In this document: positions 44,481-55,030 of the stretch, in pieces | How the letters are laid out: each line of letters starts with the position of its first letter | Numbering within the stretch: position 1 is the stretch's first letter | Assembly: GCA_027886185.1 (NCBI GenBank) | Contig: WOAB01000056.1 | Location: 3,596,001 to 3,660,000 of the forward strand | DNA length: 64,000 bases | Direction: 5' to 3' | Source of the DNA: Rheum nobile | Taxonomy: Eukaryota; Streptophyta; Magnoliopsida; Caryophyllales; Polygonaceae | The notes under the pieces: model-generated | Database searches by the model: none | The model's input: the letters and a program-made list of their open reading frames with translations, nothing else | What the model was told of the DNA's origin: nothing | Made by a program: the position numbers and the translations under genes

Positions 44481-47244
44481 AGTATATTATTATAACTCAT
44501 ATCTATAAAAAGTATTATAATTGATGCAATGTGTAAAGATTTTATAACACATATCTATTTTTGTTGTAAATAGATTCTTTGATCCCTTGAAACATTACTA
44601 AAATACCTTATTGATGTTATCCTATTTCTTCTTGTTATCAAGTTTGTCATACATATATGTGAGTATTAATTGTTCATACAAAACATTATTGTTTATTATT
44701 GCATCTAAAATGTTATAATTACTTTAATTATATTTATTTTATTTTCATTTCACAATAGTGTTGTGTCAAAAAAAACTTAATGTTATCCCATTGAATGAAT
44801 TTTAATGCTAACAAAAGCACATTTTGGACCAGAAATTGTAATTACATTTACATAATCTATTAGTTAAATAATATTTTTTTAACATAACAAATAAAGTCAA
44901 AAGGTCTAAAGCTTGAAATATAACCAATTTCCAATAAAAAATAGTTGATTCTTTATTTTCATTCTAATTTTCTAAACGTAAAAACATTTTACACGTACTT
45001 TTGATGCTAATGAGTAATGAGCGTATATATTATTTTGAGTCATTTTTTTCCCAATTTTATAAACTATCAAATTAGATTCAGAAGAAATCAAAAGGTCTTA
45101 AGCTTATATGACAATACAACCTTTTCTAATTGTGAGTATGTGATTCTTGATTTGCATTCTAATTCTCTTAACTTGAAAAATAATCCTCAGACCAATTTAA
45201 TCTATATGTACTTTTGATGCTAATGAGCATATATATTATGTTGATTCATTTTTTATATTTGTGAACAATCCAATCTAGCCAATAATAATTCAAAGTTTTG
45301 GGTTAAAATCTACCATACGTCTTACCTCTTGTATTTTATATTTCTAAAATATCTAGATTATTTATAACATATTTATTAATGTGTAAAATTATCATTATAT
45401 ACTAATTTGATATTTTTAATATATATAATTCATTATATTAGCCAGATAAGTAGAATATCAATTGATGTTAATATTAAAAATTATTTGATTAAATATAAGA
45501 AAATACATTAGTAGTACCATTTGTTTGGACTAATTTGAGGTAATTTAAAACTAATTGAAGGATATACTTATAACTCTTGTAACATCTTAATGAGAGCTAT
45601 ATCTCTAACCTAATAGAGTATTCTTGTATTCAACCCCCCTAAAAAAGAATATTTTTGTACGAAAGCTATTTGCATTATTTCATTTTTCTATTTTTTTATA
45701 AAAGAAAGTAATTAAGATAACTAAGTATATGCAAGGCTGGTAGTAGTTCATCCTAAGGTATTCTGATGGATGAGCCAAATAAAAAAATGGTTCACAGAGA
45801 ATCTAACGACAGGGACTATGCTACCCATTTTAGCAATTTTGTCATCCACGCATTTGATTTCATATTTTAACCTTAAGTTTTTATACTACTTGATTTTTAT
45901 TTGACTTTTCGATCACTAACATTGTGTTATATACATGCAACTTTGAGTGTATACTCATGAATTTATATTATTTCTATTGCACACCAGTTATATTTGAATG
46001 TTTTGTTGTAAGCACATTTTTATTTTAAAACTTGTTAGTATTGTATAGCAATATTGATCTTATATATTAAGCTAATTCATATAGCTAGTCAAAATATAGA
46101 TATTTTCAATTCCTTTTAATTATAGTTAACATCAATACCTCAAAAAATCATCGATCAGTTGATTTGGCATTTCTTTGTTTGTTTGTCTTCTTATTCTCTC
46201 CTTCATACAGCCTAAACACAAATAAATAAAATATGGCATTTAAGAATAAAACAAAGTTAAATCGTTAAAACATTATCCGCCAACAATCGGTTATTAGTGG
46301 CTTATGTAAAATAAACGCATCATTGCACTCTAGTAGACCTGCAAATACAATGAATTTGCAATAGAATAATTATATACTTTAAGCTTGTAACAAAAATAAA
46401 ACTTAGACATACAGTGAATTCAAATATAGTTTTTTTGTGAGGATCGATTCATTGAGTAATGACTCTTCAGTAGACCTACAAAAATATTTGAATACAAATT
46501 AACCAAATTCGAAGAAATTAACTGATTTTACATTATTGTAAAAAAGGGTAAATCCATAAATAAAATTTTAGGTAAATCTAGCAAGTATATACATTCAGAG
46601 GTACATATGTCAAAAACTATAATAATCGGAAACTATGATATTTGATTTTGGTGATTGAAACAATTTCTATTACAAACTATATATATGATTGAATTGTGAA
46701 CCCACAACAAACCTTGTTTACGTATATAATTAAGTTGCTATCATAAAATCTACAATTAGAATTTTTAAAAGCCTTGCGTTACATTTTGAAAGAAAAAAAC
46801 GTCTTACTTAGAGTTTGAAAGACCTTTCATTACAGTAATAAAGTCATAATAAATTATGAATGACCATTTAAATGTTTTCATGTAACGGTTATTTTTAAAT
46901 TGAATTTTAATTCAACATTTTTCTTTATGTAAAATTTCGTCATAACTTTTTTTAACCCTCATACCCTAATGGGATATGAATCCAATATATTTTTTATGGA
47001 TAAAGGATAAGGTATTAAGGTATGATAGGTTGTAGTTATATTTTTTGGTTCGTAAACTAATTTATGATAAAGTTGGAAAATATTTTAATTGCTTACATCA
47101 TATGTAGGTAGAATGTAGGAATTAACCAAAAAAAGAAAAAAATAGAGAGTAGAATGTAGGTTTTATGGAAAAAAACAAACAATGTATTTTTATTATTATT
47201 GTTATTGTTAATGAAAGATAAAATAGTAAAACAAAGTTGTGTTA

Positions 47245-47315
47245 AAGAGGGGAATTGAACCCTAGACCTCTTGTATTATGAGAGTGTCTTTAACCATTGA
47301 GATATATTAGATGAT
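47245..47315 (-). other. tRNA-derived sequence (SINE head or tRNA pseudogene)
   Basis: The minus strand reads CTCAATGGTTAAAGAC (A-box-like), an anticodon-arm-like CTCTCATAATACAAGAG and GGTCTAGGGTTCAATTCC (B-box, T arm GGG-TTCAATT-CCC). No acceptor stem pairing, so not a working tRNA. A similar B-box text lies at about 51710-51725. Confidence 0.45.
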
Positions 47316-48993
47316 TTAGTTTGTAATGAAAGATCAATAAAAAAAATAGATAATTTCTCATATTAATTTATTGGACATTAATTATACCCTTAGTCTACTT
47401 TATATATTTATAGATTCAAATGTAAATATGATTTGTAGTCAATCAAGACCGAAATGTAAGGACCGGGTTTTAAAGAGATATTCAAAATGTATGCAGAGGA
47501 GCCGTATAAAATGCCATTATATTTTGCAATGTAACCAATTGCATTTATTTTATACTAGAAGGTACTAGTATAACTTAATGTTAAATAAAGGAATAAACAT
47601 AAAATAAAAAGATGCTATATGTAGGCCCAATTGCATTTATTGTCCACCTAAAATTAAGGATCTCTAATTTGACTCATTTAACTACACTATATTTGTCGAA
47701 ACAAAGATCGAGTTTACCTTTACCTTTGTTTATTAAATTGAACTGTAAATTGTTACTCCAAATCTTCCATTTTATTGCCAGCAACTCTTAACAAATTCAA
47801 CCAACATTACGAAATACCACTCACAATAAATTTCAAATCTTTTTTCATGTAAGTGCCTATTTGGCAAGGCTAAAAAAGCAATATTTAAAATAGTGTTTGA
47901 CGTTTTGAAGAAAAATAACAACTAGTAATAGATATAGCTTTTAATATATGTTAGCGTTTCAATCTAAGCTAGTTTCGATCTCTCCATTTCTTGCTATCGA
48001 CTTCTATATCAACCACTACCGTTAGCGTGCCAAACAGGGCCTAAGACTGAGCTCATGCTATATCCAATTAAGTATATACAAATATGATAAAACAAAATAA
48101 AAACACTTCTTTTGGAAAGCCTTTCTGTAAGAAGGTTTCCCTAGTAGATATACGAGAGTTACTTTAAGCTCAAATTCTTAATGGTGTGGGTCAAAATAAC
48201 TAAAAAAGGGTAATTGGACCAATCCAAGCCCATGGACTTATGCTAGAAGGTCTTAAGAGCCCATGAGATTCGGCCCAAGCCCACCAACAATTATATCTCC
48301 TTTCACTCTCTCGTCGTAACTCCGTTCATCCAAGCCACTCTTCTATTGTTCTTCAACTTTTCTCGACACTCAAGGCTTCCATATATATGCTCTTGGGTGA
48401 GTCTTGAATTAATCATTGTACCAACTTTTAGAGCACATTTTTCTATTAAATTTGCCTTTTCCGAGTCTTGAATCATTACACTGAATAGTTTCATAATTTT
48501 TAGATCGATCTCATTTCATAAGAAGATAATTCCGAAAAGTAACTTATTAGAAATTACATTTTTAAAAGTCAAACGAAACATGTCCTTAGCTACTTTGCAT
48601 AATCACATACAATCTTAGAAAGCATATCGTTGAGTGTTGGGATGCATCCCACATCGACTAACAATAGAAAGATAGAATACCAACATATAACGAAAGGGGA
48701 AAACTGATAGCAACATGCATGAGAGAATTAATCAAAAGCCTCCAAGGAAGAGGCTCAAGCAAAGGGTAAAGTCTTGTGCAAGTTCGAAATTGGTACTTTT
48801 TGTTTGGTTCTGGACAGTCTTCAGTAAAACGGACATAACTGTGGCTAGAAAATTGATCTCGAGATGATTCAAGATGCGTTGGAAAGTTGATTCAAAGATC
48901 TACACCTTCATAGTTTACGTCGAATCAAGATTTCAACAAGAAGATTGTCAAAATCGAGTTTTACTGAGAGCTGTGCAATTTCTAACGCCACAT

Positions 48994-49166
48994 CCGCGCC
49001 CGTGGAATCCACTTCCGCGCCCGCGGATTCAACACTGATGAAGACCAGCTTGACATGATGTTTTCCGCGACCGCGAAAGCCACTCCCGCGCCCGCGGTTT
49101 TGGATACTGAGGAGGGCTCTCAACTGGGCCCAAACCGCACCCGCGGAATTCAAACCGCGCCCGCGG
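48994..49166. repeat. Array of CCGCGCCCGCGG palindromes in this LTR
   Basis: Centres near 48999, 49020, 49070, 49091, 49140 and 49160. These are three doublets 20-21 bp apart, with the doublets repeating every 70-71 bp. Confidence 0.85.
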
Positions 49167-49559
49167 ATATTGGGCTGGGATTCTGTTTCGTGTTTCCGTT
49201 TTGTGTTTTGTTTCTTAAGACTTTTTATTATTATTTTATTATTATTTCTAAGTAGTTATTTAAGCTAGCAAACCCTAGTTTGTAATGTTATGCAGATTTT
49301 GAGAATTAAAGTTGAGTCATACTCCTTTCCAAAACTCCTTGCATCATCCCTACTATCCCAAGGATCTACTATCCCGTAGCTCGTCGCTTCGAGCAATCAA
49401 ACACTGTCTCTTCGATATCTCGCGATCATCACGTTGATCCCTACGTCCATCTCTTTGGACGAGTTTTGGCCAATTTTCACGCACCTTCAAGAAAGCCATC
49501 TTTTTTGCTACTCAAGAGGAGAATCAACTACAAGCTTGAGGAAACGAAGATCATGCGAT

Positions 49560-50844
49560 CAGTGGCGGATCTGGGGGGGGGGGGCTTGAGTGGGCCGCCG
49601 CCCCCGCTTCTCCCTCAGGAACCGCCGAGATTGGCTAGAGAGTCGGACCTCCGAAGCTAGAGAGCCCCCCCCTCCCCATCCATGGCGAATTGGGGCATTG
49701 TCTGTCCGGCGTGAAGAAGACGGGTTCAACTGAACCCGTCCTTTTTTTTTAATTTTTACAACGCATCAAAACGACGTCGTTTTGCTAAAAAAAATTAAAC
49801 AGATCAGACTCCTTTTTTTTTTTTTAAACAAAATTCCTTTATTCTTTCTTGTTTACTGTGAACATGTTTGTTCACAGAACAAACAACCCTTTCTTGCGAT
49901 AAGTTGCGGCTGCCTCCGGGGACCACAGGACAGCTCCCTGCTCACCGACAGGCGACAAGCCGCCACGCCGGAGAGGCAGCGACCGGTCGTCCTCCACCGG
50001 ACCTCTAAGATCCCCCTTGTGCGGCTGCGCGAGTGACAAATTGTGAGCTCTTTCTCTATTTGTTTATGAAATACAACTAAACTTAGGGTTTGAATAAATT
50101 TTGGTTGAATTTGGATTAAATTGATTTTGTTTAAGTTTGTTGCCTATTCACTTGTTTAGTTGTTTTGTTGGTTAGATTAATTTGATAGTTGGTTGAAAAT
50201 TGAAATGTGAGATTGATTTTGTTTGGTTGAAAATTAGAATTGTGAAATTGATTTATTTTTTTATTAGGATTATGGATAAATTTGTTATTCGGAGTAAAAA
50301 GTCAACAATCCCGACTACTATTGAGCCTACAATTGCATCTCAAGAGCATCCAAATATTGATAGTCAAGCTAATATGGGTGGATCAAGTCCCAAAAGAGCT
50401 CGAGTATGTGAGAGTGATGTAATTAGTGATCCGGGATTGAGAAAACCTATCAACGATTATGTTCCTCAGATTAGAGATGATGTTAGGAGAGAATATGTGA
50501 TTAAGGGGCCTTGTCAACCACTTTCTCATGATTTTGTACGGAGTAAGTTTGGTAAATCTTCGAGATGTTTTCAAGTTGAGTGGTTTAAGAGATGAGAGTG
50601 GTTGGAATATAGTGTCTCTAAAGATTCTGCATTTTGCTTTTGGTGTTGTCTTTTTAAAGCGGGTGAAAGAAGAAGGTTTGGAGATGGTGTATTTGTCACA
50701 ATCGGATTTCGTAATTGGAAGAAGGCTTGTGATAAATTTAAAGAACATGTGGGAGCTCAAGGTAGTGTGCATAATGATGCTCAAATATTCAATTATGCGA
50801 AGTAATCTCGCCCCCTCTCCATATAATTTCTGGATCCGCCACTG
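49560..50844 (+). mobile_element. hAT-type transposon, internally deleted
   Basis: 1285 bp. Inverted ends CAGTGGCGGATC / GATCCGCCACTG. The 8-bp target sites CATGCGAT (49552-49559) and TTTGCGAT (50845-50852) agree in six of eight bases. The uninterrupted target is seen in the related LTRs (9620, 13860). The inside keeps only the N-terminal TTF-zinc-finger part of a ZMYM1-like hAT transposase. Confidence 0.85.
50272..50805 (+). pseudogene. hAT (ZMYM1/TTF-type) transposase, N-terminal fragment
   Basis: The reading starts at ATG 50272, possibly after an intron end (TTATTAG). A basic, Ser-rich leader, then the TTF zinc-finger region: GPCQPLSHDF, SRCFQVEWFK, a TGA at 50593-50595, then in the same frame EWLEYSVSKDSAFCFWCCLFK and the FRNWKKACDKFKEH motif. 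It ends at 50805. The DDE catalytic domain and dimerisation domain are missing. The intact protein would bind the element ends and cut them out; this remnant cannot. Confidence 0.82.
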
Positions 50845-50883
50845 TTTGCGATTGCAACGACACTTCAGGGGTTGTTCGCATCA

Positions 50884-51550
50884 ATTGACATCAGAGCCTA
50901 TTTAAGCTAAGTTTGTTTCTTCTCTCTTATTGTGATTCCTTGACAATTTTCCGCTTACAAGCCAAATTTTTTTTTTACCACCACCACTCGCCGGAATTCC
51001 CTACCGCCGTGAACACCACCACCGTCCGCCACCCTCTCCCTCACGGCCTGCCTACCCTACTTCCTTTAGGTTTTGGTTATTCTTAAGTACTATGGAGTTT
51101 CCTACGACAAGCTTCTCCCCTTCTTGGCGGCAAGACATGCATGCCCGTATCGAGAAGCTCGAACGTGAGCGAGTTGAGATCATACGTGAGAAAGCTGAGA
51201 TCGTCCAACGCATTAGGGAATTGGAGGAGGTCAAAGCCGAGGAGATTGCCCGAGAGCAAGCCCAACGTGATGCAAAGTTTATGTTGGTCTCTCAATGCGA
51301 TCCGTATCCGTTCGTGATGACTCCTTCTCCAAAAGGCGCTGATTTGGTGGATGTGGAATCTTGTCCTATGTCCTTCGATCATCCCAAGTGGGACGAGTAT
51401 GAGGAAGAGGTCGTCGAAGCCCCGGTCCTTGATGGTTGTTCGTCACAACGCAGCCTTTCACCGGCCCCTTCGCCGCACTCATCACCGCTTCCGCAACCAA
51501 TGCTCGTATCTGGTAAGCTTGAGGTATTTAAAGATCTCTTTACACATTAG
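50884..51550 (+). pseudogene. Gypsy leader and truncated ORF with coiled coil
   Basis: The leader after the LTR parallels 9657-9960 (CATCAGAGCCTA, TTTGTTTCTTCTCTC, ACCACCACC, CACGGC). An ORF from ATG 51092 (152 residues) starts MEFPTTSFSPSW, similar in position and wording to the gag start at 10612. It has a strong charged helix (RIEKLERERVEIIREK) and a Pro/Ser-rich tail. No gag core follows, so the element is truncated after about 51550. Confidence 0.6.
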
Positions 51551-51813
51551 TTTCAGTTTTTGTGTTAGAAGGTGAATCCCGACCTTATAAGAAAAATAAA
51601 AATAAGTGTCGATTAATCTCATTGGTCTCGATTAACTATAGCCAACCAGAAATTTAAGACATTTTTTTCCGTCCATAAGAGGTACTTAGACTATTACAAA
51701 TAGAAAGGAGATTCAAACTCTTGACCTCGTCATAGTCATGAGATGTCATGAAACTCTCTATTTTATTTAAAGTAGTAAAATGAACCCGAATCCCTAATTA
51801 TCAGTAAGATATA
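51551..51813. other. Non-coding DNA with a SINE-like scrap
   Basis: AAGGAGATTCAAACTCTTGA with GACCTCGTCATAG on the plus strand gives B-box-like text on the minus strand. The words ACTCTCTATTTTATTTAAAG are echoed at 52212-52232 and weakly at 54000. Confidence 0.35.
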
Positions 51814-52199
51814 TACTCCATCCGTTAAGTTTTAATTGACGTTCTAGGCTTAAGTCCTTGTTAAGTTTTAATTGTCATTTTAGACTTTTTCACCTATTTT
51901 TTTCAGATTTATCCTCATGTTTAATAATTCTTTTATTTTTATTTTTTTGGGTTCTCAATTTTTTATTCATTGCTTTCCTATTTTCTAGGATCTACTAATT
52001 ACTTTTTTAATTATCCTTATGATTAGTGACTAATTTCTTTTGATTTTTTGATTTTTTTTAATTTTTTTGTGAGATTTCATGAGCAGTAATAAAAAAGTAA
52101 TTAGTCACTAATCATAAGGATAATCTGAAAAAATAATTGGTTTATTATTTTGTCTGAAATTTGCTAGAACGTCAATTAAAACTTAACGGAGGGAGTATA
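51814..52199. mobile_element. MITE with long inverted ends
   Basis: About 385 bp. Ends TATACTCCATCCGTTAAGTT and AACTTAACGGAGGGAGTATA continue complementary for about 35 bp (TTAATTGACGTTCTA / TAGAACGTCAATTAA). A second inner inverted pair, AATTATCCTTATGATTAGTG / CACTAATCATAAGGATAAT, makes almost the whole unit foldable. Confidence 0.88.
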
Positions 52200-52289
52200 T
52201 TGTAAGCAATGAGACTCTCTACTCTATCTAAAGAGGTAATTTTTTTTCGGGTAGAATGTTCGCACCCGGATTTTCTGGTAGCGCACCTG

Positions 52290-52765
52290 TTTTTGGCGCA
52301 TTCTGGTTGCGCCCAAAAACAGGATTTTTGTTTTCAAAAAAAAAAAAAACAATTCCTTGGGCGCAACTAGGGTGCGCCCAAGTGAAAGAACCGAGTTTTA
52401 AAAAAAACTCGGTTCATGGCCAATTTTTTTTTTTTTTTTAAATCTGGTTCACCTTGGGCGCATCCACGTTGCGCCCAGAAGTGGGGGGGGGAATTTAAAA
52501 ATTAAAAAAAAATTTAAATTAATTTTTTTTTTTAAAAAAAAAGGGCACAACGTGGATGCGCCCAAGGGGTTTCTATTATTTTTTAGAGTTTGTGATTTAG
52601 GGTTTTTGGACGCAACCAGATTGCGCCCAAGGATTTTTTAGTGTGTTTTAGGGTTTGGGGTTTTCGTCCATTCGAGTACAAACCCCTAAACCCCACACAC
52701 CCTTTGGGCGCAACTAGATTGCGTCCAGAATTATGGGCGCAACTAGGTTGCGCCCAAGGGGTTTG
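52290..52765. repeat. GC-rich hairpin repeats in element II (about seven)
   Basis: Units of the form TTGGGCGCAA-CTAGG-TTGCGCCCAA occur near 52295, 52357, 52455, 52545, 52606, 52711 and 52735, with changes such as GCATCCACG in the loop region. Spacing is irregular. Confidence 0.85.
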
Positions 52766-52830
52766 TAGCGTTTTTTAGGGTTTAGGGTTAGGTCTTGGGG
52801 TTTAGGGTTAGGTCTTGGTGTTTGGGGTTT
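52640..52830. repeat. Telomere-like repeats in element II
   Basis: TTTAGGGTTT, AACCCCTAAACCCC and GGGTTTAGGGTTAGGTCTTG (twice) resemble plant telomere units but are irregular. Confidence 0.8.
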
Positions 52831-52839
52831 ATGGTTATA

Positions 52840-53930
52840 TTATATAGTTATATACTATGCTTATATCATATAGTTATATACAATAATTATATCTTATACT
52901 TATATGACTTATATCCAATTTTGTTATATCATATCGTTATATTCTATAGTTATATACAATGATTATATGTTATAGTTATATCCAATTTGGTTATATCATA
53001 TCGTTATATTATATAGTTATATAAAATGATTATATGTTATAGTTATATCCAATTTGGTTATATCATATCGTTATATCCTATAGTTATATACCATGATTAT
53101 ATGTTATCGTTATATTCAATTTGGTTATATCATATCGTTACATTCTATAGTTATATAAAATGATTATATGTTATAGTTATATCCAATTTGGTTATATCAT
53201 ATCGTTATATCCTATAGTTATATACCATGATTATATGTTATCGTTATATCCAATTTGGTTATATCATATCGTTATATCCAATTTGGTTATATCATATCGT
53301 TATATCTTATAGTTATATATTATGATTATATCATTTGAAAATCACATATAACTATGGTTATATCCAATTTGGTTATGTCTTATGGTCATATACTACGGTT
53401 ATATCATATAGTTATATACTATGATTATATCTTATACTTATATGACTTATATCCAATTTGGTTATATCATATCGTTATATTCTATAGTTATATACCATGA
53501 TTATATGTTATAGTTATATCCAATTTGGTTATATCATATCGTTATATCCTATAGTTATATACCATGATTATATGTTATAGTTATATCCAATTTGGTTATA
53601 TCATATCGTTATATCCTATAGTTATATACTATGATTATATCCTTTGAAAATCACATATAAATATGGTTATATTCAATTTGGTTATGTCTTATGGTCATAT
53701 ACTACGGTTATATTCTATAGTTATATACTATGGGTATATCTTATGATTATATTTCATAGTTATATATTATGATTATATCTTATATTACATCATATAGATA
53801 TACTATGGTTATATCATATAGTTCTATATAATGAATATATCTTATAGCTATATGTCTTATATCAAATTAGGTTATATCATATCGTTATATTATATAGTTA
53901 TATATTATGATTATATCGAATGCGTCAAAA
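52840..53930. repeat. AT-rich minisatellite, unit about 67 bp
   Basis: Repeated words: GGTTATATCATATCGTTATA, CTATAGTTATATACCATGAT, TATATGTTATAGTTATATCC, AATTTGG. The most regular copies run from about 52920 to 53640. A variant block (TTGAAAATCACATATAA) appears twice, near 53335 and 53645. Confidence 0.9.
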
Positions 53931-54013
53931 CTGGGGTGCGCCGCAAGTAATTGCGGGTGCAAACAATAATCCCTTTTTTTTTTTAGAGGAAATTAACATA
54001 TCTAAAGAAGTAA

Positions 54014-55030
54014 CTTAAATATGATTTGCATTTGCTATTTTGCTAGATCTGGTGTCATACTCGAGGGGTGTAGTACAAAGATAGCTAGGTCCATCGCCGT
54101 AGAATCAAAGCAATTGACGTTCCTTCTTCCAACCATATATAATTAAAGAATGTCTTTTTTTCATGGGCCAAGTATATAAAAGAAGGTCCAAGAATCTGAG
54201 ATTTGATAGAATCACAGCAGTAATTTAGCACTTCAAGTATGTAATTAAATAAATTATTCTCGACATATGTGTTTGAAATGAAGGGATTCTTTATCCAATC
54301 AAATCAAACCAGGCCTCAAATTTTCTGGACATTTTGTATGTTTTCTCCCTGAAATTGACTGTGGATATTTCGCATCGAATAGGCCTAATAAGAAGGCTAA
54401 ATAATACTTTATCTTTTTCGTCATATTTATCGTTTGGGTTTAATAAGACAATGTAAATTTCTAGAAAAACATTTCATAATGAGTTAATGCAATCTTGATA
54501 CTTGAATTTCTTTTAATTAACCAAAAACTATTGGTGGAATATAATAGTTATTTTATTCCATCTGATCAACATATATTGACGTTTTAAGCACTTGATTTTG
54601 ATCAAAAAAAGTTGACGTTGTAAGCACTTGATTTCTGGATGAGAGGCACACCATTTGTATTTCAATTCGATCATTATTTACTAGCACTTCATTGGTTTAG
54701 ATTTTCTTTTATTATTGATACTAATTGATATAATTGTATAGATAAACGGTAGTATGTATTCTATCCGTTCAATTTTAATTTTATTTTTAGACTCAAAAAC
54801 TTGTTCAAATTTATTTATCTTTTTAGATAATTTGTACCAAGTTTATTATATTTTTCCCTTATATTTATTGATTCACTTTTACTCTTTTTTTTCCCTAATA
54901 TATACTATTTAATACTTATTCTAATTCTCAATACAATTAAATATGAATATTTTTATAAAGAGTAGAGTTTTCTTAATATATGTGTAAATTGCTAAAAAAA
55001 CAATCAAAGTTTAAATAAGGAAAGAATATA
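54014..55030. other. Intergenic DNA with MITE-like scraps
   Basis: 54565-54625 has a tandem pair of GACGTT(T/G)TAAGCACTTGATTT. 54750-55020 begins like the MITE at 51814 (TATTCTATCCGTTCAATTTT) but lacks a clear right end. No gene. Confidence 0.4.

Larger units (their letters stand above)
44251..48704. other. Intergenic AT-rich DNA
   Basis: No protein gene recognised in about 4.4 kb. A probable Helitron 3' end (44443) and a tRNA-derived sequence (47245-47315) are listed separately. 48225-48300 contains GGCCCA-type words (site-II-like) and a CT-rich stretch that could be an abandoned promoter. Confidence 0.5.
48705..50883 (+). repeat. Gypsy-type LTR, interrupted by a hAT transposon
   Basis: TGATAGC...GTTGTTCGCATCA, about 885 bp without the 1293-bp hAT insertion. 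The latter half is clearly related to 8915-9656 (AAACCCTAG, GTAGCTCGTCGCTTCGAGCA, CTTCAGGGGTTGTTCGCATCA). It is followed by a primer-site-like TTGACATCAGAGCC. The left edge could instead be TGTTGGGATG near 48637. No matching second LTR was found in the window. Confidence 0.7.
52241..53984. mobile_element. Element II: TIR element with hairpin repeats and AT minisatellite
   Basis: Inverted ends of about 56 bp: 52248-52303 (CGGGTAGAATGTTCGCACCC ... GCGCACC ... GGCGCATTC) against the complement of 53918-53973 (GGGATTATTGTTTGCACCC ... GGCGCACCCC ... GACGCATTC). A T8 run at the left edge and a T11 run at the right edge. AGAGGTAAT / AGAGGAAAT lie outside as a possible 9-bp duplication. No coding capacity. 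The GGATTAT start, GCGCA motifs, homopolymer borders and telomere-like tract recall element I. Caution: a 15-bp direct repeat (ATCTAAAGAGGTAA-like) at 52226 and 53999 allows other boundaries. Confidence 0.55.

Noticed and set aside
47245..47315. Functional tRNA gene
   Set aside because: B box and T arm look right, but no acceptor stem pairs, so only a tRNA-derived sequence is claimed.
48303..48494. Minus-strand ORF of 63 residues
   Set aside because: No recognisable domain or splice context; chance frame in AT-rich DNA.
52256..52441. ORF of 61 residues
   Set aside because: Made of the hairpin repeats and A/T homopolymers of element II.
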